Assembly: GCF_011089895.1 (NCBI RefSeq)
Contig: NZ_JAANAT010000003.1
Location: forward strand, 62,001 to 126,000
DNA from: Mucilaginibacter inviolabilis
GTDB taxonomy: Bacteria > Bacteroidota > Bacteroidia > Sphingobacteriales > Sphingobacteriaceae
Length of the DNA: 64,000 nt
Reading direction: 5' to 3'
Under the pieces are notes generated by a model, which ran no database searches, was not told the DNA's origin, and was given only the letters and a program-made list of their open reading frames with translations. This document shows positions 41,770 through 49,677 of this stretch, one piece after another (position 1 is the stretch's first letter; each line of letters begins with the position of its first letter). Both the position numbers and the translations under genes were made by a program.

Positions 41770-42591
41770 ATGATACATAGAGAACTTGACGCGCCTGCAG
41801 AAATCCGCAACAGCATAAGAGATTTTTGGTACTGGGAGAAGGATTTCGGTGCATCGCCGGCTGCTTTCGAGGTATTGCCAGATGGCCACGCCGAGATTGT
41901 TTTTCATTTTGGCAGCGGCTGCAGTTTGATGGTTGATGGCCGGCTTGAGCCATTACCCTCGCCGTTTATAGTTGGGCTGTTAGGACAGCCGGTCTATTTT
42001 CATGCTCAGGATCGTTTACAGATCATCGGGGTAAAGTGTTTGCCCTGGGCAGTTTACGATCTGCTTAAACTCCCATCCGTTAAGGGCGGAATACAAGTTT
42101 TTACGCATCCGATTGCCTTATTACAAGAGCATCTGCAACAGCTTCTTCAAGCCGAAAAGATTGATGAAGCGCTGGCCCTGGTGCTAAACTGGTTTATGGA
42201 TGCGCACCAGACAGCCGCCCTCGCTCCGGCATTGACCAAGGCTGGCCTGGCAATGCTGGAAGCAAATGGTTCCTTGCCGGTAAATCGGGTAGCAGCGGCA
42301 GCACATGCCACCGTCAGAACATTGGAGCGAAAGTTTAAGGCTTCATCGGGGCATACCCTAAAGGATGTATCCGGCCTGATCCGTTTTGAACAGGCGCGTG
42401 ATCGTTTGTGGGATAATCCCGATACATCTATTTCAGCTTTGGCGCATGAATTGGGTTACGCAGATCAGTCTCATCTTAACCGGGAGTTTAAGCGTTATAG
42501 CGGCACTACAGCAGCAGCTTTTGCCAAACAGACCAGGGCGCGAAAAAAAGAGCTCTGCGATGATTTTGTCGCAATTGTTCTATCTTCCTAA
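41770..42591 (+). CDS. DUF6597 AraC-type transcriptional regulator, paralogue A
   Basis: The 273-residue protein has an N-terminal DUF6597 domain (about 1-150, with FEVLPDGHAEIVFHFG and PSPFIVGLLGQPV) and a C-terminal AraC HTH (HATVRTLERKFKASSGHTLKD, ALAHELGYADQSHLNREFKR). It is strikingly like the protein at 51573, and both end in DFVA motifs (CDDFVAIV here). It starts 24 bp before an FAD monooxygenase gene with which it forms an operon, and so probably controls it. Its ligand is unknown. Confidence 0.9.
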   Translation: MIHRELDAPAEIRNSIRDFWYWEKDFGASPAAFEVLPDGHAEIVFHFGSGCSLMVDGRLEPLPSPFIVGLLGQPVYFHAQDRLQIIGVKCLPWAVYDLLKLPSVKGGIQVFTHPIALLQEHLQQLLQAEKIDEALALVLNWFMDAHQTAALAPALTKAGLAMLEANGSLPVNRVAAAAHATVRTLERKFKASSGHTLKDVSGLIRFEQARDRLWDNPDTSISALAHELGYADQSHLNREFKRYSGTTAAAFAKQTRARKKELCDDFVAIVLSS

Positions 42592-42615
42592 CCCACAGGT
42601 TCGGATTTTTGTGCC

Positions 42616-43728
42616 ATGAAAGATCAAAAAGTACTTATTTCCGGCGCCAGCATAGCGGGTTTGTCAACGGCCTGGTGGCTGAACCATATAGGCTACCAGG
42701 TAACCGTTGTTGAACTGGCCGCCACTCCGAGGGTTTATGGCGCGGCTGTTGATCTGAACGGCCCAACTGTAGAAATAGCCAAGCGAATGGGCTTATATGA
42801 ACAGCTCAAATCATTCCACTTAGGCGTCGACCGCATCGAATATAAGAATGCAGATGATGTGACTGAAGGGACTATGATCATCAATGAAGGCTCCGAATCC
42901 CCAGGTGATGAAATTGAGATCGAGCGTGAAAAATTTGTGGCGGTGCTGATGGAGGCGCTGAAAAATAAAGTGGAATTTATGTTCAGCAACAGTATTAGCG
43001 CGCTCGAAGAAACCGCAGACAGCCTTACAGTTACTTTTAATGATGGTAGTCCGCAAACTTACAACCTGGTGATCGGCTGCGATGGCTCACATTCCGGTAC
43101 CAGGAAAATCTGGTTTGGGCCCGAAAATGATTATGCTCATTTCCTGGGCGCATATTTTTCTATCAGTATTGTTAATAAGGTGCTTGTTCCACAAAGGACG
43201 ATGCAAACCTTTAGCGTGCCCTGCAAAACAGTTATGCTGAATGCTTATAACCATAAGACGGATATTATATTTTTGTTCAGCTCTGAAACCGATATCCCCT
43301 ATAACTATCGCGATATTGCCCGGCAGCGTGCCATCATCGAACAGCAATTTGAAGGGCAAGGCTGGCGGACGGCTGAACTCCTGAAGGAAATTGAACAGTC
43401 TGACAGTTTCTACTTTGACAAGTTCTGCCAGATCAAAATGCCGTCATGGTCGAAAGGCCGGGTGGCATTGGTTGGCGATGCCGCCTATTGTCCGTCACCG
43501 GCTTCAGGACAGGGCGGCTCTCTGGCCATACAGGGTGCGGCCGCTATTGCCGATGCTTTGCTTAAACATAATGGTGACTATGAGCCGGCCTTTAGGGAGT
43601 ATGACCGCAACCTGCGACCTTCCATTGAAGAAATTCAGGCCATCGCCGAGCAAAACGTAAAAACAAATTTTGTGTTGAAAACGGAAGAAGAAATCCGCAG
43701 GCGCAATACAGAGGCTAAGTTATTCTGA
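42616..43728 (+). CDS. FAD-dependent monooxygenase, operon with AraC A
   Basis: The 370-residue class A flavoprotein has a Rossmann motif SGASIAGLSTAWWL at its start, the DG motif GCDGSHSGTR and the FAD motif GDAAYCPSPASGQGG. It probably hydroxylates a small aromatic or polyketide compound with NAD(P)H. The start is 24 bp after the AraC stop, so the two are cotranscribed. The protein lacks the C-terminal thioredoxin-like domain of larger relatives such as the gene at 52432. Substrate unknown, but detoxification is a plausible role. Confidence 0.9.
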   Translation: MKDQKVLISGASIAGLSTAWWLNHIGYQVTVVELAATPRVYGAAVDLNGPTVEIAKRMGLYEQLKSFHLGVDRIEYKNADDVTEGTMIINEGSESPGDEIEIEREKFVAVLMEALKNKVEFMFSNSISALEETADSLTVTFNDGSPQTYNLVIGCDGSHSGTRKIWFGPENDYAHFLGAYFSISIVNKVLVPQRTMQTFSVPCKTVMLNAYNHKTDIIFLFSSETDIPYNYRDIARQRAIIEQQFEGQGWRTAELLKEIEQSDSFYFDKFCQIKMPSWSKGRVALVGDAAYCPSPASGQGGSLAIQGAAAIADALLKHNGDYEPAFREYDRNLRPSIEEIQAIAEQNVKTNFVLKTEEEIRRRNTEAKLF

Positions 43729-43751
43729 GCATTGAACTTTTAATTGGGCAC

Positions 43752-44135
43752 TCAGCCAATTTGTTTTCTAATGGTATCCATATCAATTAAAGATAAAACG
43801 GAACTTATTTTACCCTGCTTTAATTTATAAAAAACGTTTTCTGAAAATATGGCCTTGTTACCGTTTGGTTTGATGCCCATGAATTCGCTTTTCGGGGTAC
43901 AGTTAAAGTTTAACCGGCAAGCGATCGTATCCTCGTTGGTTACCAGAAGTTCGATATGATAAAAGAGATCCGGTATGGCTTTCTGCTCCGCTAAACGGCT
44001 CTCTTTATAATCTTTTGCGGTTGTATTTTTACCGTTGTACGTAAGTGTATCCTGAATGAAATCTGAAAGCCGTTCTAAATTTCGGCTATTAAGGCAATCA
44101 ATATAACTTCGGTAAAATTCTTCCGTTGCTTTCAT
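43752..44135 (-). CDS. SnoaL/NTF2-like ester cyclase family protein
   Basis: The 127-residue protein fits the NTF2-like fold: an N-terminal helix pair (EFYRSYIDCLNSRNLERLSDF), a strand with DTLTYNGK and a terminal set of long strands (FNCTPKSEFMGIKPNG, FYKLKQGKISSVLSL). Such SnoaL-type proteins act as cyclases, isomerases or binders of small hydrophobic molecules. It is convergent with the FAD gene, 23 bp after its stop. No catalytic residue pair can be named with confidence. Confidence 0.78.
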   Translation of the reverse strand: MKATEEFYRSYIDCLNSRNLERLSDFIQDTLTYNGKNTTAKDYKESRLAEQKAIPDLFYHIELLVTNEDTIACRLNFNCTPKSEFMGIKPNGNKAIFSENVFYKLKQGKISSVLSLIDMDTIRKQIG

Positions 44136-44203
44136 CCTTTAATTGTTTTACTATAAATACTTTCCAAAGCGCTTTGTATAAAGCAATACAAAGCCGTTCA
44201 AAA

Positions 44204-45109
44204 CTACATCCAGCTATGAACTTTCATAACCGCGTCTGCAAATACCTTAGGATTTTCCTGTGGCACATTATGACCGGCATCAACAACTACATGTTCATGG
44301 AGCCCGATGAATGAGCTGGCATGATCTGCTGTTCCGCCGGGCTTAAGCGGATCGGCGGTGCCATCAATGGTTACTGTTGGCACCTTAATCTTAGGCTTTT
44401 GCGCCAAAAGGTCCTCCATCTGCCGAAAAGCGGGGTCTCCCGCATCCAGACCATGCATAAAGCGGTAACAATGTATAACAACATCCACAAAGTCGGGATT
44501 TTCGAAAGCCGCCGCTGTCCGGGCGTATTCCGTTTCATCGAATTGCCAGTTGGGCGACCATTCGCTCCATAGCATCCGGCCGATTTCGTATCGGTATTTG
44601 GCCAGGCATTCACGCCCCCGTTCAGATTGGAATAGATGCTGATACCAGCAGATGCGCTCAAGCGATGGTGCCAGGGCATGCCTTTGCTCTTGCACGTCTA
44701 TTACGTCGTAACTTGCGTAGGATACAAGGCCACCAATTTTTTCGGGCCAAAGGGCAGCTGCAACGCACGATGCGTTACCACCCCAATCAAAACCTCCCAG
44801 TACGGGCATCTCCAATTCGAGGGCATCGGAAAGCTCGATGATGTCTGTGCCGCGGGCGGCCTGCTGCGCGTTACGCTTAACGTGTTTTGAAATGAAGCGG
44901 GTGTGCCCAAATCCACGGGTATATGGAGTAATGACTCTTGCCCCTGCATGTTTCAGGATGGAGGCTACCTCATCGAAAGCGTGTATATCATAAGGAAATC
45001 CGTGCGACAGTATTACTGGCCAGCCATCACTTGGGCCATGCTCAACGTAAGCAATTAATAGTGTCTCTGTTGCAATGGTTTTTACAGGCTGGTCGTTCAT
45101 AAGCTTCAT
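44204..45109 (-). CDS. Alpha/beta hydrolase, epoxide hydrolase/dehalogenase-like
   Basis: The protein of about 301 residues has the HGFPYD oxyanion segment and the nucleophile elbow GGFDWGG, with Asp in place of Ser. This D nucleophile is typical of epoxide hydrolases and haloalkane dehalogenases. An acid in VTIDGTADP and the late His in DAGHNVPQE complete the triad. There is no signal peptide. It probably acts on small organic substrates in the cytoplasm, fitting the detoxification context. The ATG at 45109 was chosen over extra upstream residues. Confidence 0.9.
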   Translation of the reverse strand: MKLMNDQPVKTIATETLLIAYVEHGPSDGWPVILSHGFPYDIHAFDEVASILKHAGARVITPYTRGFGHTRFISKHVKRNAQQAARGTDIIELSDALELEMPVLGGFDWGGNASCVAAALWPEKIGGLVSYASYDVIDVQEQRHALAPSLERICWYQHLFQSERGRECLAKYRYEIGRMLWSEWSPNWQFDETEYARTAAAFENPDFVDVVIHCYRFMHGLDAGDPAFRQMEDLLAQKPKIKVPTVTIDGTADPLKPGGTADHASSFIGLHEHVVVDAGHNVPQENPKVFADAVMKVHSWM

Positions 45110-45276
45110 TTTTATAACCCCAATCTTAATACACCACAAAACAGCATTAAGAATGTTTTCTTTGATATTCTTTTGCGTTATACAGAGTGAAGAAATTTAA
45201 AGCCCAATACTTCAAATTCGGATTCCTCGTTCTCACCTAATTAAATTCTATCTTTATTCCTATAAGCACCTACGCA

Positions 45277-46608
45277 ATGATTCAAAAAATAGCCTGCTTT
45301 TTCTTGCTGCTTCTTATTTTACAAAGTTGTACACATTCACAAAATTTCGATAAAGCTAAGTTGGACAGCTTTTTCGCCGCGCTGAAAGCTAATGACCAAA
45401 ACATGGGCAGTATCGCCATATCTGCCAACGGGGTGTTGGTTTATCAGAACGCCATTGGTTATAGTCGGATAAATAAAGATGTAAAAACGCCGGCGAACAT
45501 GGAGACCAAATACAGGATAGGCTCTATCACTAAGATGTTTACTGCCGTTATGATCTTTCAACTGATCGAGGAAGGCAAACTTGATCTTAACACGCCTTTG
45601 GCCAGGTATTTCCCTCTGCTCCCCAATGCTGCGAAGATCACTATAAGAGAAATGCTTTGCCACCGTAGCGGCCTTCATAATTTTACGAAAGACTCGCTTT
45701 ATACTACCTATCTGGATCGTCCTATGTCAGAACCTGAAAGGATTGCCATTTTTACGGGACAGAAGTCTGATTTTGAACCGGATACGAAGACAGAATACAG
45801 CAATACCAACTTTGTGTTGCTGGGGTATATTATTGAAAAACTGACCGGGAAAACCTATGCCGAGGAATTAAGAGAACGCATCACTACAAAAATAGGCCTG
45901 ACACAAACATATTACGGGGCTAATGCCAATCCAACCAAAAACGAGGCATACCCTTATAACTATTTAGAAGAATGCACTGAAACGCCCAAAACTGATATGA
46001 GTATTCCGGGTGCCGCGGGAGCTATCGTTTCCACGCCTGCTGATCTGGTTAAATTTATAAACGCGCTTTTTGAAGGCAAACTCATTAGTGCGGCCAGCTT
46101 GGAGCTGATGAAAACAATGAGGGACAACTATGGTATGGCCATGATTGCCATACCGTTTTATGATCAAAAGAGTTATGGCCATCCCGGAGGCATTGACGGG
46201 TTTTACAATATATTGTTGTATCTGCCACAAGAGAAAGTAGCCATAGCTTATACTTCCAATGGGGCACGATATTCGTATTTTGATGTGGTTATGGGGGCAT
46301 TGAGCATTTATTTCAACAAACCGTTCACCATTCCTGAATTTAAAACAAATACGTTAAACGCAAGCGATCTCGATCAATATATCGGTAAGTACTCCAGTAC
46401 CACATGGCCCCAGAAAATTGTCATACTTAAAAACAATACAACGTTGTTTGTGCAAGCCGTGAGTCAGGGCACATATCCACTGGATGCCAGGGGCGACAAT
46501 AAATTTGTTTTTGCTTCTGCAGGCGCTGCTTTGCAATTTGATCCGGCTAATAAAGCTTTCACTTTAACCCAGGGAGGTGTTAACTATTTGTTTACTAAAA
46601 TCAACTAA
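45277..46608 (+). CDS. Serine hydrolase, beta-lactamase class C-like lipoprotein
   Basis: The 443-residue precursor is a lipoprotein (lipobox LILQSC near residue 18). The class C-type fold shows SxxK as SITK in GSITKMFTAV, the YxN motif as YSN in EYSNTNFVLLG and a third-motif HPGG in GHPGGIDGFY. A beta-rich C-terminal domain with YIGKYSSTTWPQ follows. Members act as esterases or D-amino peptidases rather than true beta-lactamases. A TATCTTTA-like -7 element lies about 20 bp before the ATG. Confidence 0.92.
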   Translation: MIQKIACFFLLLLILQSCTHSQNFDKAKLDSFFAALKANDQNMGSIAISANGVLVYQNAIGYSRINKDVKTPANMETKYRIGSITKMFTAVMIFQLIEEGKLDLNTPLARYFPLLPNAAKITIREMLCHRSGLHNFTKDSLYTTYLDRPMSEPERIAIFTGQKSDFEPDTKTEYSNTNFVLLGYIIEKLTGKTYAEELRERITTKIGLTQTYYGANANPTKNEAYPYNYLEECTETPKTDMSIPGAAGAIVSTPADLVKFINALFEGKLISAASLELMKTMRDNYGMAMIAIPFYDQKSYGHPGGIDGFYNILLYLPQEKVAIAYTSNGARYSYFDVVMGALSIYFNKPFTIPEFKTNTLNASDLDQYIGKYSSTTWPQKIVILKNNTTLFVQAVSQGTYPLDARGDNKFVFASAGAALQFDPANKAFTLTQGGVNYLFTKIN

Positions 46609-46694
46609 TGGAATGGGCTAACCAATTCAGCCTGTGATCGAGGTTCAGCCAGTGGTGAATGTTATTCACCGCATACTATGGGTTAAAAGCCTCT

Positions 46695-46735
46695 CCCGCT
46701 GCCGCAAGTGTCCCGCTTGTGGTAGATATGATCAA
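46695..46735. repeat. REP-like element copy f (single arm)
   Basis: CCCGCTGCCGCAAGTGTCCC then CTTGTGGTAGATATGATC matches the left arm of copy e, without the inverse partner. It abuts the acetyltransferase gene's 3' end. Confidence 0.7.
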
Positions 46736-46742
46736 TCGGAAC

Positions 46743-47342
46743 TCACGCACCTTCCTTCAAAGAGCGGATAACCCGGCAAGGATTTCCAACCGCGACCGAA
46801 TTGTCGGGAATGGATTTAGTGACAACGCTACCGGCACCAATTACGGAGTTTTTGCCTATAGTTACGCCGGGTAAAATAATGGCACCACCTCCGATCCAGA
46901 CATTATCCCCGATTGTCACGGGTAAAGCATAAGTTCTGAAATAAGGTATATCATCTGAGGGTGTCCAGTTTTCAACCAGGCGTTCAGTCATATCAACCGG
47001 ATGAGTTGCCGTATAGATCTGTACGTTAGATGCAATAAGCACATTGTTGCCAATTTCTATCCGGTTGCAATCAACAAAAGTGCAATTGATATTAATAATC
47101 ACATTATTACCTACGGAAATATGTTTGCCATAATCGCAGTAAAACGGGGTATCAATATTAACGTTATTACCTAGAGCCGAGAAGAGTTTCGAAAGGATGG
47201 CGCTACGTTGTTGCGCATCCGTACTGATGGTGTTATTATAGGTTTTAGTTAGCGCCCGGGCATTGTGGATCAGGCTTTGCAATTCAGGATCGGAAGTGTT
47301 AAATATTTCGCCAGCCAGGCATTTTTCAAGTTCAGTTTTCAT
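46743..47342 (-). CDS. Sugar O-acetyltransferase (hexapeptide type)
   Basis: The 199-residue protein is a maltose/galactoside O-acetyltransferase-like enzyme. The N-terminal helical part (MKTELEKCLAGEIFNTSDPEL) is the Mac domain. The left-handed beta-helix has hexapeptides such as ISVGNNVIININCT, IEIGNNVLIASN and VTIGDNVWIGGGA. The catalytic His lies in YTATHP. It acetylates a sugar hydroxyl with acetyl-CoA and forms trimers. It may be cotranscribed with nothing, being separated by 58 bp from the upstream Crp-type gene on the same strand, so an operon with it is possible. Confidence 0.93.
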   Translation of the reverse strand: MKTELEKCLAGEIFNTSDPELQSLIHNARALTKTYNNTISTDAQQRSAILSKLFSALGNNVNIDTPFYCDYGKHISVGNNVIININCTFVDCNRIEIGNNVLIASNVQIYTATHPVDMTERLVENWTPSDDIPYFRTYALPVTIGDNVWIGGGAIILPGVTIGKNSVIGAGSVVTKSIPDNSVAVGNPCRVIRSLKEGA

Positions 47343-47400
47343 TTACCAAGGGTTAAGCGGCAAATTTATCAAGGTAAAAGTGTTAAATTTTTCATCTATC

Positions 47401-47985
47401 TTAAAATCGTATATCTGCACGTAAGGCGCTTAAGTGTTGCTGGGTCATCCCCAGGTATGAGGCAATAAAGCCCAGGTTTACACGATTAATCAAACCAGGG
47501 TTCCCGGTAATAAATCTTTCATAGCGTTCTTTTGCGGTTAATGATAGGCGCTCTATGCGTAGGGTCTGCATCCGGAGTAATACTTCCTGATGAATGACTC
47601 TGCCCCAGTTTGCGATCTCGATATTGGTTTCATAAAGCCTGTTGAGTGCCGGGATGGGTATGGAATATATAACCGACTCTTCCAGTAACTCTACGTATTC
47701 AAAGCCCGGAGTTTGGTGATAAAGTGAATTGGATGAGAAGGTAAAATCGCCCTCCAAACTAAACCAATTGGTAACTTCCTTGCCGTCAATAAGCAGGTAA
47801 GTGCGGCTACAGCCTTTTTCGATGAAATAGGCGTTCCTGTCCTTGCGCCCCACTTCGGTAAGAAAATGATGCTTGGGAAGCTGATGCATTGTCAGATGCC
47901 CGGCTAAGATATGAATAGAAACATCCGAAACAGGATAGTATCGCCTGATCCCATTTACAATATTGGTTATATGACTAAAATTCAC
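47401..47985 (-). CDS. Crp/Fnr family transcriptional regulator (A)
   Basis: The 194-residue protein has a cyclic-nucleotide-binding-like beta-roll (about 20-120) and an HTH-type C terminus with INRVNLGFIASYLGMTQQHLSALR. The cNMP phosphate-binding signature is not conserved, so its effector is unclear, as in many short Bacteroidota Crp proteins. It lies upstream of the sugar acetyltransferase gene on the same strand with 58 bp between, so it may control it. A minus-strand terminator hairpin lies further upstream at 48086-48117. Confidence 0.88.
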   Translation of the reverse strand: MNFSHITNIVNGIRRYYPVSDVSIHILAGHLTMHQLPKHHFLTEVGRKDRNAYFIEKGCSRTYLLIDGKEVTNWFSLEGDFTFSSNSLYHQTPGFEYVELLEESVIYSIPIPALNRLYETNIEIANWGRVIHQEVLLRMQTLRIERLSLTAKERYERFITGNPGLINRVNLGFIASYLGMTQQHLSALRADIRF

Positions 47986-48085
47986 AAAGAAAACTTAACC
48001 GCAAATTATATAATTTCTTATTGGAACAAAAATACAGGTTGTTGTGTAAGATCAATAGTTTTATCCCCAGGCTTCACCATCATTA

Positions 48086-48117
48086 AAAAGCCCCAAATCT
48101 TTAGAGTTGAGGCTTTT
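48086..48117 (-). terminator. Hairpin ending the upstream Crp-type gene
   Basis: AAAAGCCCCAA pairs with TTGAGGCTTTT with one mismatch on the minus strand, followed by T-rich sequence. Confidence 0.6.
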
Positions 48118-48131
48118 GTTCGGGATATTTT

Positions 48132-48246
48132 ATGGTTTACACTCTTGGGCTAATAATTTTATTTTTTATGTATTAAATCGTTGATTGTCAATTAAATAAA
48201 ACAATGTTAACCGTAAAAAGTGTAAACCATGTAAACCCACTTTTTT
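48132..48246 (-). repeat. GTTTACAC-type repeat, copy 2
   Basis: On the minus strand: GTGGGTTTACATGGTTTACA, then GTTAACATTG and a distal GTGTAAACC, the same order and spacing as copy 1 at 16371. It begins right at the stop codon of the Crp-type gene. Confidence 0.65.
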
Positions 48247-48832
48247 ATCGTTGTATCCGTTTCCTGATCCGGCTTAAAGAAGGATTCTTGATGCCCAAGT
48301 AGGAGGAAATATGATAGGCCGGAATACGATTAATAATATTAGGGTGCTCGTCTAAAAGCCTGACATACCGTTGCTCATGCGTAAAGAACAATAATTCCTC
48401 GGCCCGGCTCTGCGAATAGGTAAAGAATAACTCTGCCAGCAGTCGGCCAAACTTGGCCCAGTTTGGATGAGTCTCATATAAACTCATCAAATCATGATAG
48501 CTGATATACACTATTTCGGAATCCTCCATGGCCTGTATAAAATAGTGGCATGCGTTACGGGTAATAAAACTCCGGAACGAAACGATAAACTGATTTTCTG
48601 AAAAAAAAAAGATGTTCGTTTCCTCGTTTGTATCGGGGCGGCAGTAATAGATCCGGAAGATGCCCTTAACCACCAGCCCCAGGTCGTTACAAACCATGTA
48701 TTGCATATTGAAAAAATCACCTTTTTTAATTTTGCGGGGTTTCCAAAGGGATATGCTGTCAGCTATATCTTTTTCGGTTAAAGTGGCAAAACTCGTTAAA
48801 TGCGCTTTCAGTATTTCATGAGGTTCGGTCAC
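48245..48832 (-). CDS. Crp/Fnr family transcriptional regulator (B)
   Basis: The 195-residue protein has a Crp-like sensor domain and an HTH near residues 170-190 (YHISSYLGIKNPSLSRIR). It shares the length and layout of regulator A but not close sequence. It starts 37 bp after the DUF308 gene in the same direction, so the two form an operon. The 18-bp palindrome upstream of that operon (49514-49531) is a candidate site for it, suggesting autoregulation (inference). No nucleotide-binding signature is clear. Confidence 0.9.
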   Translation of the reverse strand: MTEPHEILKAHLTSFATLTEKDIADSISLWKPRKIKKGDFFNMQYMVCNDLGLVVKGIFRIYYCRPDTNEETNIFFFSENQFIVSFRSFITRNACHYFIQAMEDSEIVYISYHDLMSLYETHPNWAKFGRLLAELFFTYSQSRAEELLFFTHEQRYVRLLDEHPNIINRIPAYHISSYLGIKNPSLSRIRKRIQR

Positions 48833-48869
48833 GGCGTCAGGATTTTACGTTTAGCAAGTATATAAATAA

Positions 48870-49463
48870 TCAGGCAGCCTTTTCATGCCCTTTTATAGTT
48901 TTTGACAACCGGATGGCAGCGAGCAGGAAATAAAAAGCCCCAAAAGCCGAGTAACCAGCCAAATTACTGATGCCCATTGTTGGTGATTTTGCCATGGCAA
49001 TAAATGCGCCCCCGGCCAGTACTGATTGCCCGCCGCTAATGATCATTGGCCATTGGCCACCAAACTCTTTCCTGCGGCGTAGGCCAAGTATAAGCTGTAT
49101 AAGACCGGTAACGATGGCCCAAACACCAAAAACCATCAATGCCACCGGAACGCCTTTTTGCAAAGCCAGCGCCACGCCAATAGTTGTGATAACTCCAATA
49201 GCCATATTTACATATTGCGGCGTTTTTGATACTTGCGGTGGATTAGCCTTTATATCAAACCAGGTAGCAATAACATCCCAGGCCGGATAGATAATAAAAA
49301 GTATGGAGGCGATGCCGATATTGGTTTTGGCGAAAACCGATACGAGGATAACCCAGATAACAGAAAATGCAACGCGTGCAAAGTAAAGGCTGCGCAGCGA
49401 TCTGGCAGTTTCAACTGCGCTTGTTGCGTTTGTGTTTTTTATTGATTCAATTGTTGAGTTCAT
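48870..49463 (-). CDS. DUF308 membrane protein
   Basis: The 197-residue protein has about six hydrophobic helices, beginning VAFSVIWVILVSVFAKTNIG and with a repeated Ala/Gly/Ile pattern and FGVWAIVTGLIQLILGLRRR, a hallmark of DUF308/HdeD-like proteins. It lies in the inner membrane and its function is unknown; related proteins respond to acid stress. It is first in an operon with Crp/Fnr gene B (37 bp gap) and has a perfect palindrome about 50 bp before its ATG. Confidence 0.85.
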   Translation of the reverse strand: MNSTIESIKNTNATSAVETARSLRSLYFARVAFSVIWVILVSVFAKTNIGIASILFIIYPAWDVIATWFDIKANPPQVSKTPQYVNMAIGVITTIGVALALQKGVPVALMVFGVWAIVTGLIQLILGLRRRKEFGGQWPMIISGGQSVLAGGAFIAMAKSPTMGISNLAGYSAFGAFYFLLAAIRLSKTIKGHEKAA

Positions 49464-49513
49464 GACGTTATTTATGTTTTTGAAGCAAAGTTAGCCGCCA
49501 TGGGAGTAGCATT

Positions 49514-49531
49514 TTTTCACTTAAGTGAAAA
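49514..49531. promoter_or_regulatory. Perfect 18-bp palindrome upstream of DUF308-Crp operon
   Basis: TTTTCACTT and AAGTGAAAA abut with no spacer, 50 bp before the operon start. The layout matches two half sites of a dimeric Crp/Fnr-type protein encoded in the operon. Confidence 0.6.
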
Positions 49532-49677
49532 CCGATATCTCCATATTGTGTCAAAGTTCATACAAATCGTCTCATTTTAGCATCTGTTCAATTGTGGCGC
49601 CTCCATTAGCGATCGACGTCAACCTGCAACTAAATTTATTTTAATAAGTTTGGATTTCCACCCGAAAACCAATAGCC

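Noticed and set aside
42616..43728. Idea that this is a tetracycline-inactivating TetX
   Set aside because: Only general class A flavoprotein motifs are visible, so naming a substrate would be unsupported.
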